Positions 27,722 to 35,990 of a stretch of 64,000 nucleotides of DNA are shown piece after piece. The stretch is taken from positions 1,640,001-1,704,000 of the forward strand of contig CP000781.1 of NCBI GenBank assembly GCA_000017645.1. Reading direction: 5' to 3'. Within the stretch, counting starts at the first letter, position 1; every line of letters starts with the position of its first letter. Origin of the DNA: Xanthobacter autotrophicus Py2. GTDB taxonomy: Bacteria; Pseudomonadota; Alphaproteobacteria; Rhizobiales; Xanthobacteraceae. Under the pieces are notes generated by a model. That model worked only from the letters and a program-made list of their open reading frames with translations, did not search any database and was not told the DNA's origin. The translations under genes were made by a program, and so were the position numbers.

Positions 27722-28942
27722 TCACCCGGCCACGACGTTGGTGGTCTCGACGACGCTGCGCATGTAGCCGGATGGGTTCCATCGGGCCTCCATGGGCTGG
27801 GTCTGGCCGAGCGCGTTGGTGGCTCGCACCTTGAGCGCGTGCGGGCCGGCGGGCAGCGTCATGTTCGCCGTCCATTCGCGGAACGAGTATTTACCGAGAT
27901 CCGCGCCGAGCGCGGCGGGCATGAAGGTCTTGCCCCCATCGGCGGAAACCTCGACCCGTGCGATTCCGGATCCGCCGTCGAAGGCGATCCCGCGCAACGC
28001 CAAAGGCTTGCCCGCCGCCACCTTCGCGCCGTCAAGCACGTTGGTGAGGAACGAGCGGACGGCGAAGCGGCCGATGGGCACGGTCTTCTCGGGCTTGCCG
28101 CCCGCGGGCACGCAGGCGCAGTCGTTGTCCGGGATGCGATAGGCCGTGCTCATCCAGAAATTGTCGAGCGGCTTGTCGAGAACGGCGATCTGGTTGAGGT
28201 GCTTGACCCAGTAGGTGCCGAAGTAGCCGGGGACCACGAGGCGCAGCGGGAAGCCGTTCAGCCAGGGCAGGTCCTCGCCGTTCATCTGGTACGCCAGCAT
28301 GACCTCGCCATCGAGCGCATGGTCCAGCTTCAGCGACTTGGCGAAGCGCGGCGTCTCCGGGATGACGGGATTGTCGAGCCCGGTGAAGTAAACTTCCACC
28401 GCCCCGCTGGCGATGCCGGCCTTTTCCAGCACCGCTTTCAGGGGCACGCCCTTCCACCGGGCATTTCCCATCAAGCCGTTGCCGGCCTGCCCGCCGCCCA
28501 CGCGCGGATCGAAAAAGCCCCGGCTGTTGCCGGAGCATTGATGCACGGCGACATATTCGACCGGATCGAACTTCGTCTTCAGCTCGTCGAGCGAAAGCGA
28601 AAGCGGTGTCGAGACCTTGCCCTTCACCTCCAGCCGGAAGGCGGCCGGGTCGATCTCCAGCGGGATGTCGGCCAGGTGATAGCGCACGAAAAACGCATCG
28701 TTCGGCGTCAGGATGCCCTCGTTGAACACCGAAAACGGGGTTTCGAGCTGCGGCGGACGCGATGTCAGGCCGATCAGTGCCCGCTTGCCGGGATAGGTCA
28801 CAAGCGGCCGCTCGCCGTTGGCGAAGGGAAGGGTGATGGTCTCCGCCGCGGCGGCCGCGACCCGGGAGCCCGCCACGAGGGAGGCGCCATACCCCAGGAC
28901 CATGCCGCCGACCGACCTCAATGCCTGCCGTCTCGTGACCAT
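27722..28942 (-). CDS. sorA: Sulfite dehydrogenase molybdenum subunit SorA
   Basis: 406 residues. A twin-arginine leader (TRRQALRS followed by a hydrophobic stretch) indicates folded export with the cofactor. The sulfite-oxidase fold includes the molybdenum ligand Cys136 in YVAVHQCSGNSRG, the PGYFGTYWVKHL motif and a C-terminal Mo-co dimerisation domain. The predicted mature numbering of the cysteine is about 104, as in the Starkeya novella enzyme. It oxidises sulfite to sulfate in the periplasm with SorB as electron acceptor. The start is ATG 28942, with GGGAGG seven bases upstream. It serves either thiosulfate/sulfite-based energy metabolism or sulfite detoxification; no sox genes are seen in the window. 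Confidence 0.93.
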   Translation of the reverse strand: MVTRRQALRSVGGMVLGYGASLVAGSRVAAAAAETITLPFANGERPLVTYPGKRALIGLTSRPPQLETPFSVFNEGILTPNDAFFVRYHLADIPLEIDPAAFRLEVKGKVSTPLSLSLDELKTKFDPVEYVAVHQCSGNSRGFFDPRVGGGQAGNGLMGNARWKGVPLKAVLEKAGIASGAVEVYFTGLDNPVIPETPRFAKSLKLDHALDGEVMLAYQMNGEDLPWLNGFPLRLVVPGYFGTYWVKHLNQIAVLDKPLDNFWMSTAYRIPDNDCACVPAGGKPEKTVPIGRFAVRSFLTNVLDGAKVAAGKPLALRGIAFDGGSGIARVEVSADGGKTFMPAALGADLGKYSFREWTANMTLPAGPHALKVRATNALGQTQPMEARWNPSGYMRSVVETTNVVAG

Positions 28943-29096
28943 TGAACAGCCTCCCATCCATGGCGGCCCGGTTGATTTCGGGCCTTGTCCGATTCCACTC
29001 TATCCGAGTTCGCCTGAAGCCCGGCCGGAATGAGCGCACTCTTTTCGCGCGCCTCATGGTGCCCCCGATCCAGCCCCCGATCCGCCGGATGGACTC

Positions 29097-29741
29097 TCAC
29101 GCCACAGGCCGGAACGGCGGGCGCTTGCTGGCGAGGGCTTCGTCCAGGAGTTCGATGCGGTCCTGGCCCCAGAACACCTCGCCGTCGAGCACATAGGATG
29201 GCGCGCCGAACACGTCCGCCGCCATGGCCTTCTCCCGATTGCCCAGATAGGCCGCTTTCGCCGCCTCGTCCTGGGCCGCCGCGACGAGGTTGTCACCGGG
29301 CAGGCCGACCTCGTCGGCGACGGTGGCTATGACCTCCGGCAGGGCGAGGTTTTCCTGCCTTTGCCACACACCCGAACAGATGCGGGCGGTGAGGTCATCC
29401 ACCGGCAGGCCGGCCTGAAGGGCGGCAATGATGGTCTGGTCCGCCAGCGCGCCGTCGAACGGCCAGAAGGCCGGGGCCAGATGCAGCTCTACTGCGCGCT
29501 TGGCCCGCCAGCGCTGGAGTTCCACCAGCCGGTAGCGCTGGCGCTCCGGCGCCCGCTTGGCCAGCGGCAGGCCGCCGGTCTGGGCGAACACCGGCCCGAG
29601 CTCCACCGGGTGGAAGGCCACGGTGGCGTGGTGGCGCCGCGCGACCGCCATGAACGGCGCGTGGCCGAGGAAGCTCCACGGGCTGACGCAGGAGAAGAAA
29701 TAGTCGATCTGGCGATGGGACGTCTGGTCGGGCGCGGTCAT
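29097..29741 (-). CDS. 2-hydroxychromene-2-carboxylate isomerase-like (DsbA/kappa GST fold)
   Basis: 214 residues from ATG 29741. The start QIDYFFSCVSPWSFLGHAPF is the thioredoxin-fold opening of the HCCA isomerase group, where a Ser replaces the redox cysteine pair. The C-terminal AADVFGAPSYVLDGEVFWGQ is the second family landmark. The prototype isomerises hydroxychromene carboxylate in naphthalene degradation with glutathione; most homologues outside such clusters have unknown substrates. No aromatic degradation genes are adjacent. No good ribosome site precedes the ATG, and the frame is open to 29819, so the start is less certain. Confidence 0.75.
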   Translation of the reverse strand: MTAPDQTSHRQIDYFFSCVSPWSFLGHAPFMAVARRHHATVAFHPVELGPVFAQTGGLPLAKRAPERQRYRLVELQRWRAKRAVELHLAPAFWPFDGALADQTIIAALQAGLPVDDLTARICSGVWQRQENLALPEVIATVADEVGLPGDNLVAAAQDEAAKAAYLGNREKAMAADVFGAPSYVLDGEVFWGQDRIELLDEALASKRPPFRPVA

Positions 29742-29891
29742 GGGAGGGCAGGTCCGGTGGGGGATCTGGATGCGGGATTCGGCGGCACGGATCAATCGCC
29801 GCCGCGCACAGTTGTACACGCAGGTCAGCTTGACAGGGAAACGCCGGTGGTCCCCTCTCAGGCGGCCCTCATGGTGATCCGGGAGGCATCA

Positions 29892-30140
29892 TTGGGCGAA
29901 GAGCGGCATACGGAATTGATGGGGCTCCAGAGCGAGCTTTCGGGCGCGGCCCTGAAGGCGGCCATGGAGACGGACGCGGCGGGCATCGATCCCGCCACGG
30001 ATGCGGGACCAAGGCGCGCGCGGCGCGCGGTGCGGCTCAATCCCCTGGCGTGGATGGCGGTGTCCTTCCTCGCCGGGGTGGTGGTGGGCGCGCTGCTGCG
30101 GCCGGTGACCATCGTGCGCACGGGAAGGAATGCGGGATGA
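29892..30140 (+). CDS. Small single-pass membrane protein
   Basis: 82 residues from TTG 29892, chosen because GGGAGG stands five bases upstream; ATG 29871 is the alternative. The N-terminal half is soluble and acidic (TELMGLQSELSGAALKAAME), and the C-terminal half has a basic stretch (RRARRAVRLN) followed by one transmembrane helix (WMAVSFLAGVVVGALLRPV). Topology is probably soluble part inside. Its stop overlaps the start of the next gene (ATGA), so the two are co-translated and are likely partners. No family recognised; the frame reads well as protein and not as a shadow. Confidence 0.6.
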   Translation: MGEERHTELMGLQSELSGAALKAAMETDAAGIDPATDAGPRRARRAVRLNPLAWMAVSFLAGVVVGALLRPVTIVRTGRNAG

Positions 30141-30583
30141 ATGTTGATCAGCTGGCGCGGAACCTCAAGATCCTGCTGCGCACCAATACCATCATCGCCG
30201 AGATCCACCTGCGGCACGTGGCGGCGCGGGTGGGCCTGTTCGCCTTCGCGGCGCTGGTGGCCAGCTTCGGCGTGGTGATGCTGGGGGTGGCGCTGTTCCT
30301 CGCGCTGGAAGCCTCGTTGGGGGCGATCTGGGCAGCGGTGGTGGTGGGCGGCGGCGGGCTGGTGCTGGCCCTCATCGTGGCGGTGGTGGGCGCGACGCTG
30401 AAGCCCTCGCGGGAACTTGCCCTCGCCAACCAGGTGAACCAGGCGGCCATGGAGGCGGTGCAGGCGGAGGTGAAGGCCACCTCGTCCAGCCTGTCGCAGT
30501 TCGCTTCCTTCGCGGCGGTGCCGGGGCTGGTGGTGCCGGTCCTCACCTTCCTGCTGAGGGCCTTCCGCCGTCCGAAGGCGTGA
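30137..30583 (+). CDS. Phage holin family protein (Holin-X/YqjE-like), non-phage
   Basis: 148 residues with two long hydrophobic helices (LFAFAALVASFGVVMLGVAL and AAVVVGGGGLVLALIVAVVG) after an N-terminal amphipathic helix (QLARNLKILLRTNTIIAEIH), plus a C-terminal hydrophobic end. The pattern matches the Actino_Holin-X/YqjE-like group of membrane proteins often annotated as phage holin family. There is no phage gene nearby, so this is a resident membrane protein of unknown role. It is translationally coupled to the small protein before it. Confidence 0.7.
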   Translation: MNVDQLARNLKILLRTNTIIAEIHLRHVAARVGLFAFAALVASFGVVMLGVALFLALEASLGAIWAAVVVGGGGLVLALIVAVVGATLKPSRELALANQVNQAAMEAVQAEVKATSSSLSQFASFAAVPGLVVPVLTFLLRAFRRPKA

Positions 30584-30656
30584 GCGGAGTTCGCTCAGAC
30601 GCCGCGTGGGGTAAGTTTACACTCCGCTTCTGCTCAGGCGCAGCGCGGGCTTGGGG

Positions 30657-31118
30657 TCACGCCTTGCGCACCCAGCGGCCGTTCTCGTCCTGCTGCCAAT
30701 AAGTGAGCTCGTGGCCCTGCGCGGTGGCGGCGGCCTTGGCCTCGCGCCAGCGCTCGCGGGCGGCGGCCACCTGCTCGTCGTCCCGCCCGTCGAACAGATG
30801 CACCACGCGCACATAGGGTGCGGCATCGGCCAGCGGCACCGCGTCCACCAGAAAGCGGACCTGCGCGCCGTTGGGGTTGGCCTCGGTGGTGGCGAGGAGC
30901 ACCGGCTGGCGCTCCGGCACCGGCTGGGCCTCGGTGCCATGGGGCAGGAAGGAGGCCTCGTTGTAGGTCCACAGATGCGCATCGAGCGCATCGCGCCGCT
31001 CCGCCGACCCGCACTGCACCACGCACCGCCAGCCGCGCTCCAGCGACTTCTCCAGAAGCGTCGGCAGCACCTGCTCCAGCGGGCGGCGTTCGAGGTGGTA
31101 GAAGAGGATTTCGGTCAT
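30657..31118 (-). CDS. holC: DNA polymerase III subunit chi
   Basis: 153 residues matching HolC: N-terminal TEILFYHLERRPLEQVLPTL, then RGWRCVVQCGSAERRDALDA, LDAHLWTYNEASFLPHG and PVLLATTEANPNGAQVRFLV. It links the clamp loader to single-strand binding protein at the replication fork. In many relatives holC follows pepA directly. Here pepA lies upstream on the same strand, but a divergent pair of small membrane-protein genes is inserted between them. ATG 31118. Confidence 0.9.
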   Translation of the reverse strand: MTEILFYHLERRPLEQVLPTLLEKSLERGWRCVVQCGSAERRDALDAHLWTYNEASFLPHGTEAQPVPERQPVLLATTEANPNGAQVRFLVDAVPLADAAPYVRVVHLFDGRDDEQVAAARERWREAKAAATAQGHELTYWQQDENGRWVRKA

Positions 31119-31256
31119 GGCCGTGGCGGATCAGGGACGGGGGAAGGTTAGAGCACGTTCCGGCCGGTTTGCACCGGGAATTCGGCCATGCCCTCCCGTC
31201 CTTCGGGCCGGCACCGGCGCTTGACCGGGGCAGCACGGCCTTCCATATGCCGCTCC

Positions 31257-31496
31257 ATGAGCCTGATCCACAACGAGCGCACCAAGCTGATGGCTAATGC
31301 CCTCGACCGGGCCTCCACCGCCTGCCTGACGGTCGGGGCGCTGGGGCCGGCGGTGGCCTCGCTCTATGGATTGGGCGCTGCCGGTGCCGCGGCGCCTTCC
31401 CATGGCGTGCTCATCGCGCTGGGCAGCGTCTTTTGGCTGGCTGCGGCCGGTGTGCTACATTTCATGGCGAGAAGCGTGTTTGGACGACTGATATGA
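31257..31496 (+). CDS. Small two-helix membrane protein
   Basis: 79 residues starting MSLIHNERTKLMANALDRAS, followed by two transmembrane helices (CLTVGALGPAVASLYGL and VLIALGSVFWLAAAGVLHFM). Homologous small proteins beginning S-L-I-x-N-E-R-T-K-L occur in related alphaproteobacteria; function is unknown. The gene sits between holC and pepA on the opposite strand, and its stop overlaps the start of the next small gene. ATG 31257 gives the protein that begins with the conserved segment; the longer frame from 31188 is not used. Confidence 0.65.
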   Translation: MSLIHNERTKLMANALDRASTACLTVGALGPAVASLYGLGAAGAAAPSHGVLIALGSVFWLAAAGVLHFMARSVFGRLI

Positions 31497-31612
31497 CCGG
31501 CCTCTGGCTTTATGCGTATGTGGTGCTGCCCGTGGTGGTGATCGCCATGGGCTACGCCGCCATGCGCCTGACCGAGCCGAAGCATCCCCCGCACGCCGGC
31601 CCCGCCGAATAG
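31493..31612 (+). CDS. Very small membrane protein (39 residues)
   Basis: A 39-codon frame from ATG 31493 to TAG 31610-31612 that overlaps the preceding stop (ATGA). The product has one helix (LWLYAYVVLPVVVIAMGYAA) followed by a charged, Pro/His-rich tail (MRLTEPKHPPHAGPAE). The coupling with the upstream small membrane-protein gene and the sensible topology argue that it is real. Function unknown; it may form a complex with its neighbour. Confidence 0.5.
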   Translation: MTGLWLYAYVVLPVVVIAMGYAAMRLTEPKHPPHAGPAE

Positions 31613-31683
31613 GCTCTCGGGGTATCCCGCACAGGGTGCGCCCCTCGCGTCCCAGCCCGCTTCCAACCCTTCGCCTCTACATC

Positions 31684-31790
31684 CCCGTCATCCTCCGGCT
31701 TGACCGGAGGATCCATGGCGCCGCTTGTCCCATCCATTGCGCGGCTGCGCCGGCCGGGAAATGGGTCCTCCGGTCAAGCCGGAGGGCGAC
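31684..31790. repeat. Palindromic intergenic element (type GTCAT..CTTGA..ATCCA)
   Basis: Two arms form an exact 20-bp inverted repeat: 31692-31711 and 31766-31785, each itself a small palindrome (CCTCCGG-CTTGA-CCGGAGG on the left arm). Similarity extends outside the arms (CCGTC before, ATCCAT or ACCCAT after). It lies between the small membrane-protein gene and the end of pepA. The second copy of this general design is at 47760-47882. Such elements are common between genes in Hyphomicrobiales. Confidence 0.8.
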
Positions 31791-31839
31791 GGTGGGAGAG
31801 GCTTGGGCGGAAGCGGCTTAAGTGGGAGAGGCTTGCGCC

Positions 31840-33336
31840 TCACCCCTCGTAGTGGTCCTTCACCAGCTGGTTCAGCAGGCGCACGCCCCAGCCCGAGCCC
31901 CAGCTCTTGTTGATGTCGGAGGCCGGCGACGACATGGCGGTGCCGGCGATGTCCAGATGCGCCCAGGGGGTCTTGTCCACGAAGCGCTGGAGGAACTGGG
32001 CGGCGGTGATGGAGCCGGCATGGCGGCCGCCGGTGTTCTTCATGTCGGCGAACTTGGAATCCACCAGCTTGTCGTATTCCGGGCCGAGCGGCATGCGCCA
32101 CACCCGCTCGCCGGTCTCCTGGCCGGTCTTGGTCAGGCGCTCGCTCAGGGTGTCGTCGTTGGAGAACAGGCCGGCATATTCCGACCCCAGCGCCACCAGG
32201 ATGGCCCCGGTGAGGGTGGCGAGGTCGATCATGAACTTGGGCTTGAACTGCTCCTTGGCGTACCAGAGCACGTCGCAGAGCACGAGCCGGCCCTCGGCAT
32301 CGGTGTTGATGATCTCGATGGTCTGGCCCGACAGGGAGGTGACGATGTCGCCGGGGCGCTGGGCGGCGCCGTCGGGCATGTTTTCCACCAGGCCGATGAG
32401 GCCCACCGCATTCACCTTCGCCTTGCGGGCGGCGAGGGCATACATGAGGCCGGTGACGCAGGCGGCGCCGCCCATGTCGCCCTTCATGTCCTCCATGCCG
32501 GCCGCCGGCTTGATGGAGATGCCGCCGGTGTCGAAGGTCACGCCCTTGCCGATGAAGGCCACAGGCGGTTCGCCGGCCGGCCCGCCGTTCCAGCGCATGA
32601 TGACGACGCGGCTCTCCTTGATGGAGCCCTGGCCGACGCCCAGCAGCGTGTGCATGCCGGCGCGGGCGAGGCCGGCGTCGTCCAGCACCTCGATCTCAAC
32701 GCCCACGGACGACAGGTGCTCCTCGGCGCGGCGGGCGAACTCAGGCGGGTCGAGCACGTTGGCGGGCTCGTTCACCAGGTCGCGGGCGAACAGCACGCCG
32801 TCGCCCACCGCATCGGCCGTCGTCGCCGCGCGCTTGGTGCCGGCCTCGTCGGACACCAGCAAAGTCATGGCGAGTGCGCCGCGCTCGGTGTCGTCCTTCT
32901 TTTTGGTCTTGTAGCGGTCGAAGCTGTAGGTGCGCAGGCGGATGCCGAGGGCGACTTCAGCCGCCGACTCGGGGCCGATCTTGGCGCCCGGCAGGTCGAG
33001 CACGACCGTCGCCTCGCGGGCGGAGGAGGGGATCTTGCCCGCCGCCACGCCGCCCAGCTTGAGGAAATCGGCAGGCTTCAGCTCCCCGGCCTTGCCCACG
33101 GAGATCACCACCAGGCGCGGCGCATCGAGGCCGGCGGGAGCGAGCAGGTCGATGGTGCTCCAGGCCTTGCCCTTGTAGCGCTCGGCGTCGAAGGCGCGGG
33201 TGATGGCGGCATCGGCGCCCTTCAGCAGCTTCTGCGTCTGCGCGCCGAAGGCGAGGGTCTCGTCGGTCAACACGATCAGCACGCCCTTGGGGGCGGCGGT
33301 GAGCCGTGCGAACGAGAGGGTGACGGGTTCGGACAT
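31840..33336 (-). CDS. pepA: Leucyl aminopeptidase
   Basis: 498 residues, the usual M17 family length. The active-site segments [15 protein letters not shown] and [14 protein letters not shown] hold the two-zinc site residues, and the N-terminal macro-like domain begins [19 protein letters not shown]. It removes N-terminal residues from peptides in the cytoplasm as a hexamer; some homologues also bind DNA. ATG 33336. Same strand as holC, its usual neighbour, and as rpsP-ffh upstream, but a terminator lies between rpsP and pepA. Confidence 0.95.
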   Translation of the reverse strand: MSEPVTLSFARLTAAPKGVLIVLTDETLAFGAQTQKLLKGADAAITRAFDAERYKGKAWSTIDLLAPAGLDAPRLVVISVGKAGELKPADFLKLGGVAAGKIPSSAREATVVLDLPGAKIGPESAAEVALGIRLRTYSFDRYKTKKKDDTERGALAMTLLVSDEAGTKRAATTADAVGDGVLFARDLVNEPANVLDPPEFARRAEEHLSSVGVEIEVLDDAGLARAGMHTLLGVGQGSIKESRVVIMRWNGGPAGEPPVAFIGKGVTFDTGGISIKPAAGMEDMKGDMGGAACVTGLMYALAARKAKVNAVGLIGLVENMPDGAAQRPGDIVTSLSGQTIEIINTDAEGRLVLCDVLWYAKEQFKPKFMIDLATLTGAILVALGSEYAGLFSNDDTLSERLTKTGQETGERVWRMPLGPEYDKLVDSKFADMKNTGGRHAGSITAAQFLQRFVDKTPWAHLDIAGTAMSSPASDINKSWGSGWGVRLLNQLVKDHYEG

Positions 33337-33632
33337 GCGGCGCTCCGGGCAGGAAAGGCTTCAAGGAATCGGTCTGTCGCCTCTTTCTCTAGACCGGCTG
33401 GCGCGTGGGTGGAACCGCCCATGCCGCCGCGCCCGAGCTTCGAGGCTCCCGTCTAGATGGGATGCCGGCCGAGGATGGAAAGGGCGCAGCGACGCCCGGC
33501 GCCGCGATTTCAGCCGCGGACCGAAGGGAAGGCGGCATTCGGCGCGAGCCCCTGGCGCACAAGCCTTCCGCGCAAAAGAAAAGGGGGGCGCCAGGCGCCC
33601 CCCTTGAACCGTCAGAGACGAGGCCTCCGGCC
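33337..33632. other. pepA upstream region / rpsP downstream region
   Basis: 296 bp between two minus-strand genes. The part nearest rpsP holds its terminator (separate entry); the rest should contain the pepA promoter. I see no coding potential and no clear promoter boxes. Confidence 0.5.
33574..33603 (-). terminator. Intrinsic terminator after rpsP
   Basis: GGGGGGCGCC at 33583-33592 pairs with 33594-33603; on the minus strand the stem is followed by TTTTCTTTT (33574-33582). It ends transcription about 30 bp after the rpsP stop. A textbook Rho-independent terminator. Confidence 0.88.
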
Positions 33633-34001
33633 TCACTCGGCGGCGGCGTCCTCGGTGCTGCCGGCGGCGGCCTTCTCGGCCCGCTCCTTGGCGCGCTCCT
33701 TGGCCTTCTCGCCGGGCTCGCCCTTCTTGGGGTTGTTCTTGGCATCGCGCTTCATGAGGCCGGCGGCGTCCAGGAAGCGGGCGACGCGGTCGGTGGGCTG
33801 GGCGCCCTTTTCAAGCCACGCCTTGGCCTTGTCGGCGTCGAGCACCACGCGGTTCTCGGCATCCTTGGCGAGCAGCGGGTTGAAGGTGCCGATCTTCTCG
33901 ATGAAGCGGCCGTCGCGGGGCGAGCGGGCGTCGGCGATGACGATGCGGTAATAGGGGCGCTTCTTGGCGCCGCCGCGGGCGAGACGGATCTTCAGGGACA
34001 T
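33633..34001 (-). CDS. rpsP: 30S ribosomal protein S16
   Basis: 122 residues. The first ~80 match S16 ([37 protein letters not shown]). The C-terminal ~40 residues are a Lys/Glu/Ala-rich extension ([18 protein letters not shown]) common in this bacterial class. ATG 34001 has AGGAAG upstream; the longer frame to 34064 is ignored. It follows ffh by 84 bp on the same strand, as in related genomes, but the usual rimM-trmD-rplS genes do not follow; a terminator comes instead. Confidence 0.96.
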   Translation of the reverse strand: MSLKIRLARGGAKKRPYYRIVIADARSPRDGRFIEKIGTFNPLLAKDAENRVVLDADKAKAWLEKGAQPTDRVARFLDAAGLMKRDAKNNPKKGEPGEKAKERAKERAEKAAAGSTEDAAAE

Positions 34002-34085
34002 GGGTTTCTTCCTTTGGTCGTTCGATGAGTGATCGTGCTGGTCGGGATCGTGCTGCCCGGCCATGACGGAGAGCTGGAATCCGCG

Positions 34086-35627
34086 TTACTTCTTCTTCAA
34101 GCCTCCCAGTCCAGGAAGGCCTTTCGGCAGGCCCGGCAGGCCGCCGGGGAACTTGGGCGGCAGTCCGCCACCCGGCAGGCCGGGGAAGTTGGGGGGCAAC
34201 CCGCCCGCGCCACCGGGACCACCGGCGCCCATCTTCTCGGCCATGTCCTTGAGCATCTCGGGGGACGGTCCGCCGCCGCCGAAGCCCATCATGCCGGCAA
34301 GGCCCGCCAGCGGGCCGCGCTTGCCGGCGGCGCCGCCCAGCGACTTCATCACGTCGGCCATCTGGCGGTGCATCTTCAGGAGACGGTTGATCTCCTCCAC
34401 CTTGGTGCCGGAGCCGGCGGCGATGCGGCGCTTGCGCGAGGCGTCGAGGAGCTTGGGGGCGCGGCGCTCCTTCGGCGTCATCGAATTGATGATGGCCACC
34501 TGCCGCTTGAACACCTTGTCGTCGAGATTGGCGGAGGCGATCTGGTTCTTCATCTTGGCGACGCCGGGCAGCATGCCCATGAGCCCACCGAGCCCGCCCA
34601 TCTTCGCCATCTGCTCCAGCTGGCTGCGCAGGTCGTCCAGGTCGAAGGTGCCCTTGCGCATGCGCTCGGCGGTGACCTTCGCCTTCTCGATGTCGATGGC
34701 CTCGGCGGCCTTCTCCACCAGCGCCACCACGTCGCCCATGCCGAGGATGCGGCCGGCCACGCGATGGGGATCGAAATCCTCCAGCGCGTCCATCTTCTCG
34801 CCGGTGCCGAGCAGCTTGATGGGCTTGCCGGTGACCGCGCGCATGGACAGCGCCGCGCCGCCGCGGCCATCGCCGTCGGCGCGGGTGAGCACGATGCCGG
34901 TGAGGCCGACCCGGCCGTCGAACGCCTTGGCGGTGTTCACCGCGTCCTGGCCGGTGAGGCTGTCAGCCACCAGCAGCACTTCGTGCGGGCCGGTGGCGGC
35001 CTTCACCTCGGCCACCTCGGCCATGAGGGCCTCGTCCAGCGTCACGCGGCCGGCGGTGTCGAGCATGACCACGTCGTAGCCACCGAGCTTCGCCGCCTCG
35101 ATGGCGCGCTTCGCGATCTGCACCGCGCTCTGGCCGGCGACGATGGGCAGGGTCGCCACCTCCACCTGCTTGCCGAGGGTGGCCAGCTGCTCCATGGCGG
35201 CGGGACGGCGGGTGTCGAGGGACGCCATCAGCACCTTGCGCTTGCCGCGTTCGGTGAGGCGCTTGGCGATCTTGGCCGTCGAGGTGGTCTTGCCCGAGCC
35301 CTGCAGGCCCACCATCAGGATGGGGACGGGGGCGGGGGCGTTGAGATCGATGGGATCGGCGTCGGAGCCCAGGGTGGCGACAAGCTCGTCATGAACGATC
35401 TTGACCACCATCTGCCCGGGGGTCACCGACTTGATGACCTCCACGCCCACGGCGCGATTCTTCACCCGGTCGGTGAAGGAGCGCACCACGTCGAGGGCCA
35501 CGTCCGCCTCGATCAGCGCGCGGCGCACCTCGCGCATGGCCTCGCCCACGTCGGCCTCGGTGAGGGCGCCGCGCCGCTTCAGCTTGTCGAGTATGCCGCC
35601 GAGGCGGTCGGAAAGGGTATCGAACAT
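34086..35627 (-). CDS. ffh: Signal recognition particle protein Ffh
   Basis: 513 residues. N domain, then G domain with GLQGSGKTTSTAKIAKRL (P-loop), LDTRRPAAMEQL, LDTAGR and TRADGDGRGGAALS, and a Met-rich M domain that binds 4.5S RNA and signal sequences. The C-terminus is unusually rich in Gly/Pro/Leu repeats (GGLPPNFPGLPGGGLPPKF), a low-complexity tail seen in several alphaproteobacteria. It delivers nascent membrane proteins to FtsY. ATG 35627 begins MFDTLSDRLGGILDKL, the family N-terminus. Confidence 0.96.
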   Translation of the reverse strand: MFDTLSDRLGGILDKLKRRGALTEADVGEAMREVRRALIEADVALDVVRSFTDRVKNRAVGVEVIKSVTPGQMVVKIVHDELVATLGSDADPIDLNAPAPVPILMVGLQGSGKTTSTAKIAKRLTERGKRKVLMASLDTRRPAAMEQLATLGKQVEVATLPIVAGQSAVQIAKRAIEAAKLGGYDVVMLDTAGRVTLDEALMAEVAEVKAATGPHEVLLVADSLTGQDAVNTAKAFDGRVGLTGIVLTRADGDGRGGAALSMRAVTGKPIKLLGTGEKMDALEDFDPHRVAGRILGMGDVVALVEKAAEAIDIEKAKVTAERMRKGTFDLDDLRSQLEQMAKMGGLGGLMGMLPGVAKMKNQIASANLDDKVFKRQVAIINSMTPKERRAPKLLDASRKRRIAAGSGTKVEEINRLLKMHRQMADVMKSLGGAAGKRGPLAGLAGMMGFGGGGPSPEMLKDMAEKMGAGGPGGAGGLPPNFPGLPGGGLPPKFPGGLPGLPKGLPGLGGLKKK

Positions 35628-35990
35628 GGCCGTCCGTGGTTTGGGTTTCACATAAGACGGGCCGGAGCCGGCCCCGCGCCCGTGTCGAGACGGCTACGCC
35701 TCAAGACAACGCAGATCGCGCCCGAGGGCGCAACGCGCTGTCGGGCGGTGACCTCCGGACCCAAGGTCCGGTCGGCGGGATCGGCATGGCCGTCCTCGTG
35801 AAGTGCGGGTGGTTAGCACCTTTGCGCCGGAGAGGCAAATCCGGGATCCGGATGGCGGATCAGCGCCGCCGTCGCGGGTTTCGTCCGCGGCGCGGAGAAA
35901 TCGACCCCGCCACACTACTGCGCTCGGCCTTATGGCGCCATACTCCTGCGGCCGCGCACGCACCGGGGGTGCCGCGATGGAGGACGTCCC
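35628..35990. other. Divergent intergenic region between ffh and a hydrolase gene
   Basis: 363 bp that should hold the ffh and hydrolase promoters. One small hairpin is visible (CCGGACC/GGTCCGG around 35755-35772). GGAGG stands seven bases before the hydrolase ATG. I see no RNA gene or coding potential. Confidence 0.5.

Noticed and set aside
30137..30583. Holin family hit as evidence of a prophage
   Set aside because: No other phage-like gene, integrase or attachment site is nearby; the family name covers ordinary membrane proteins.
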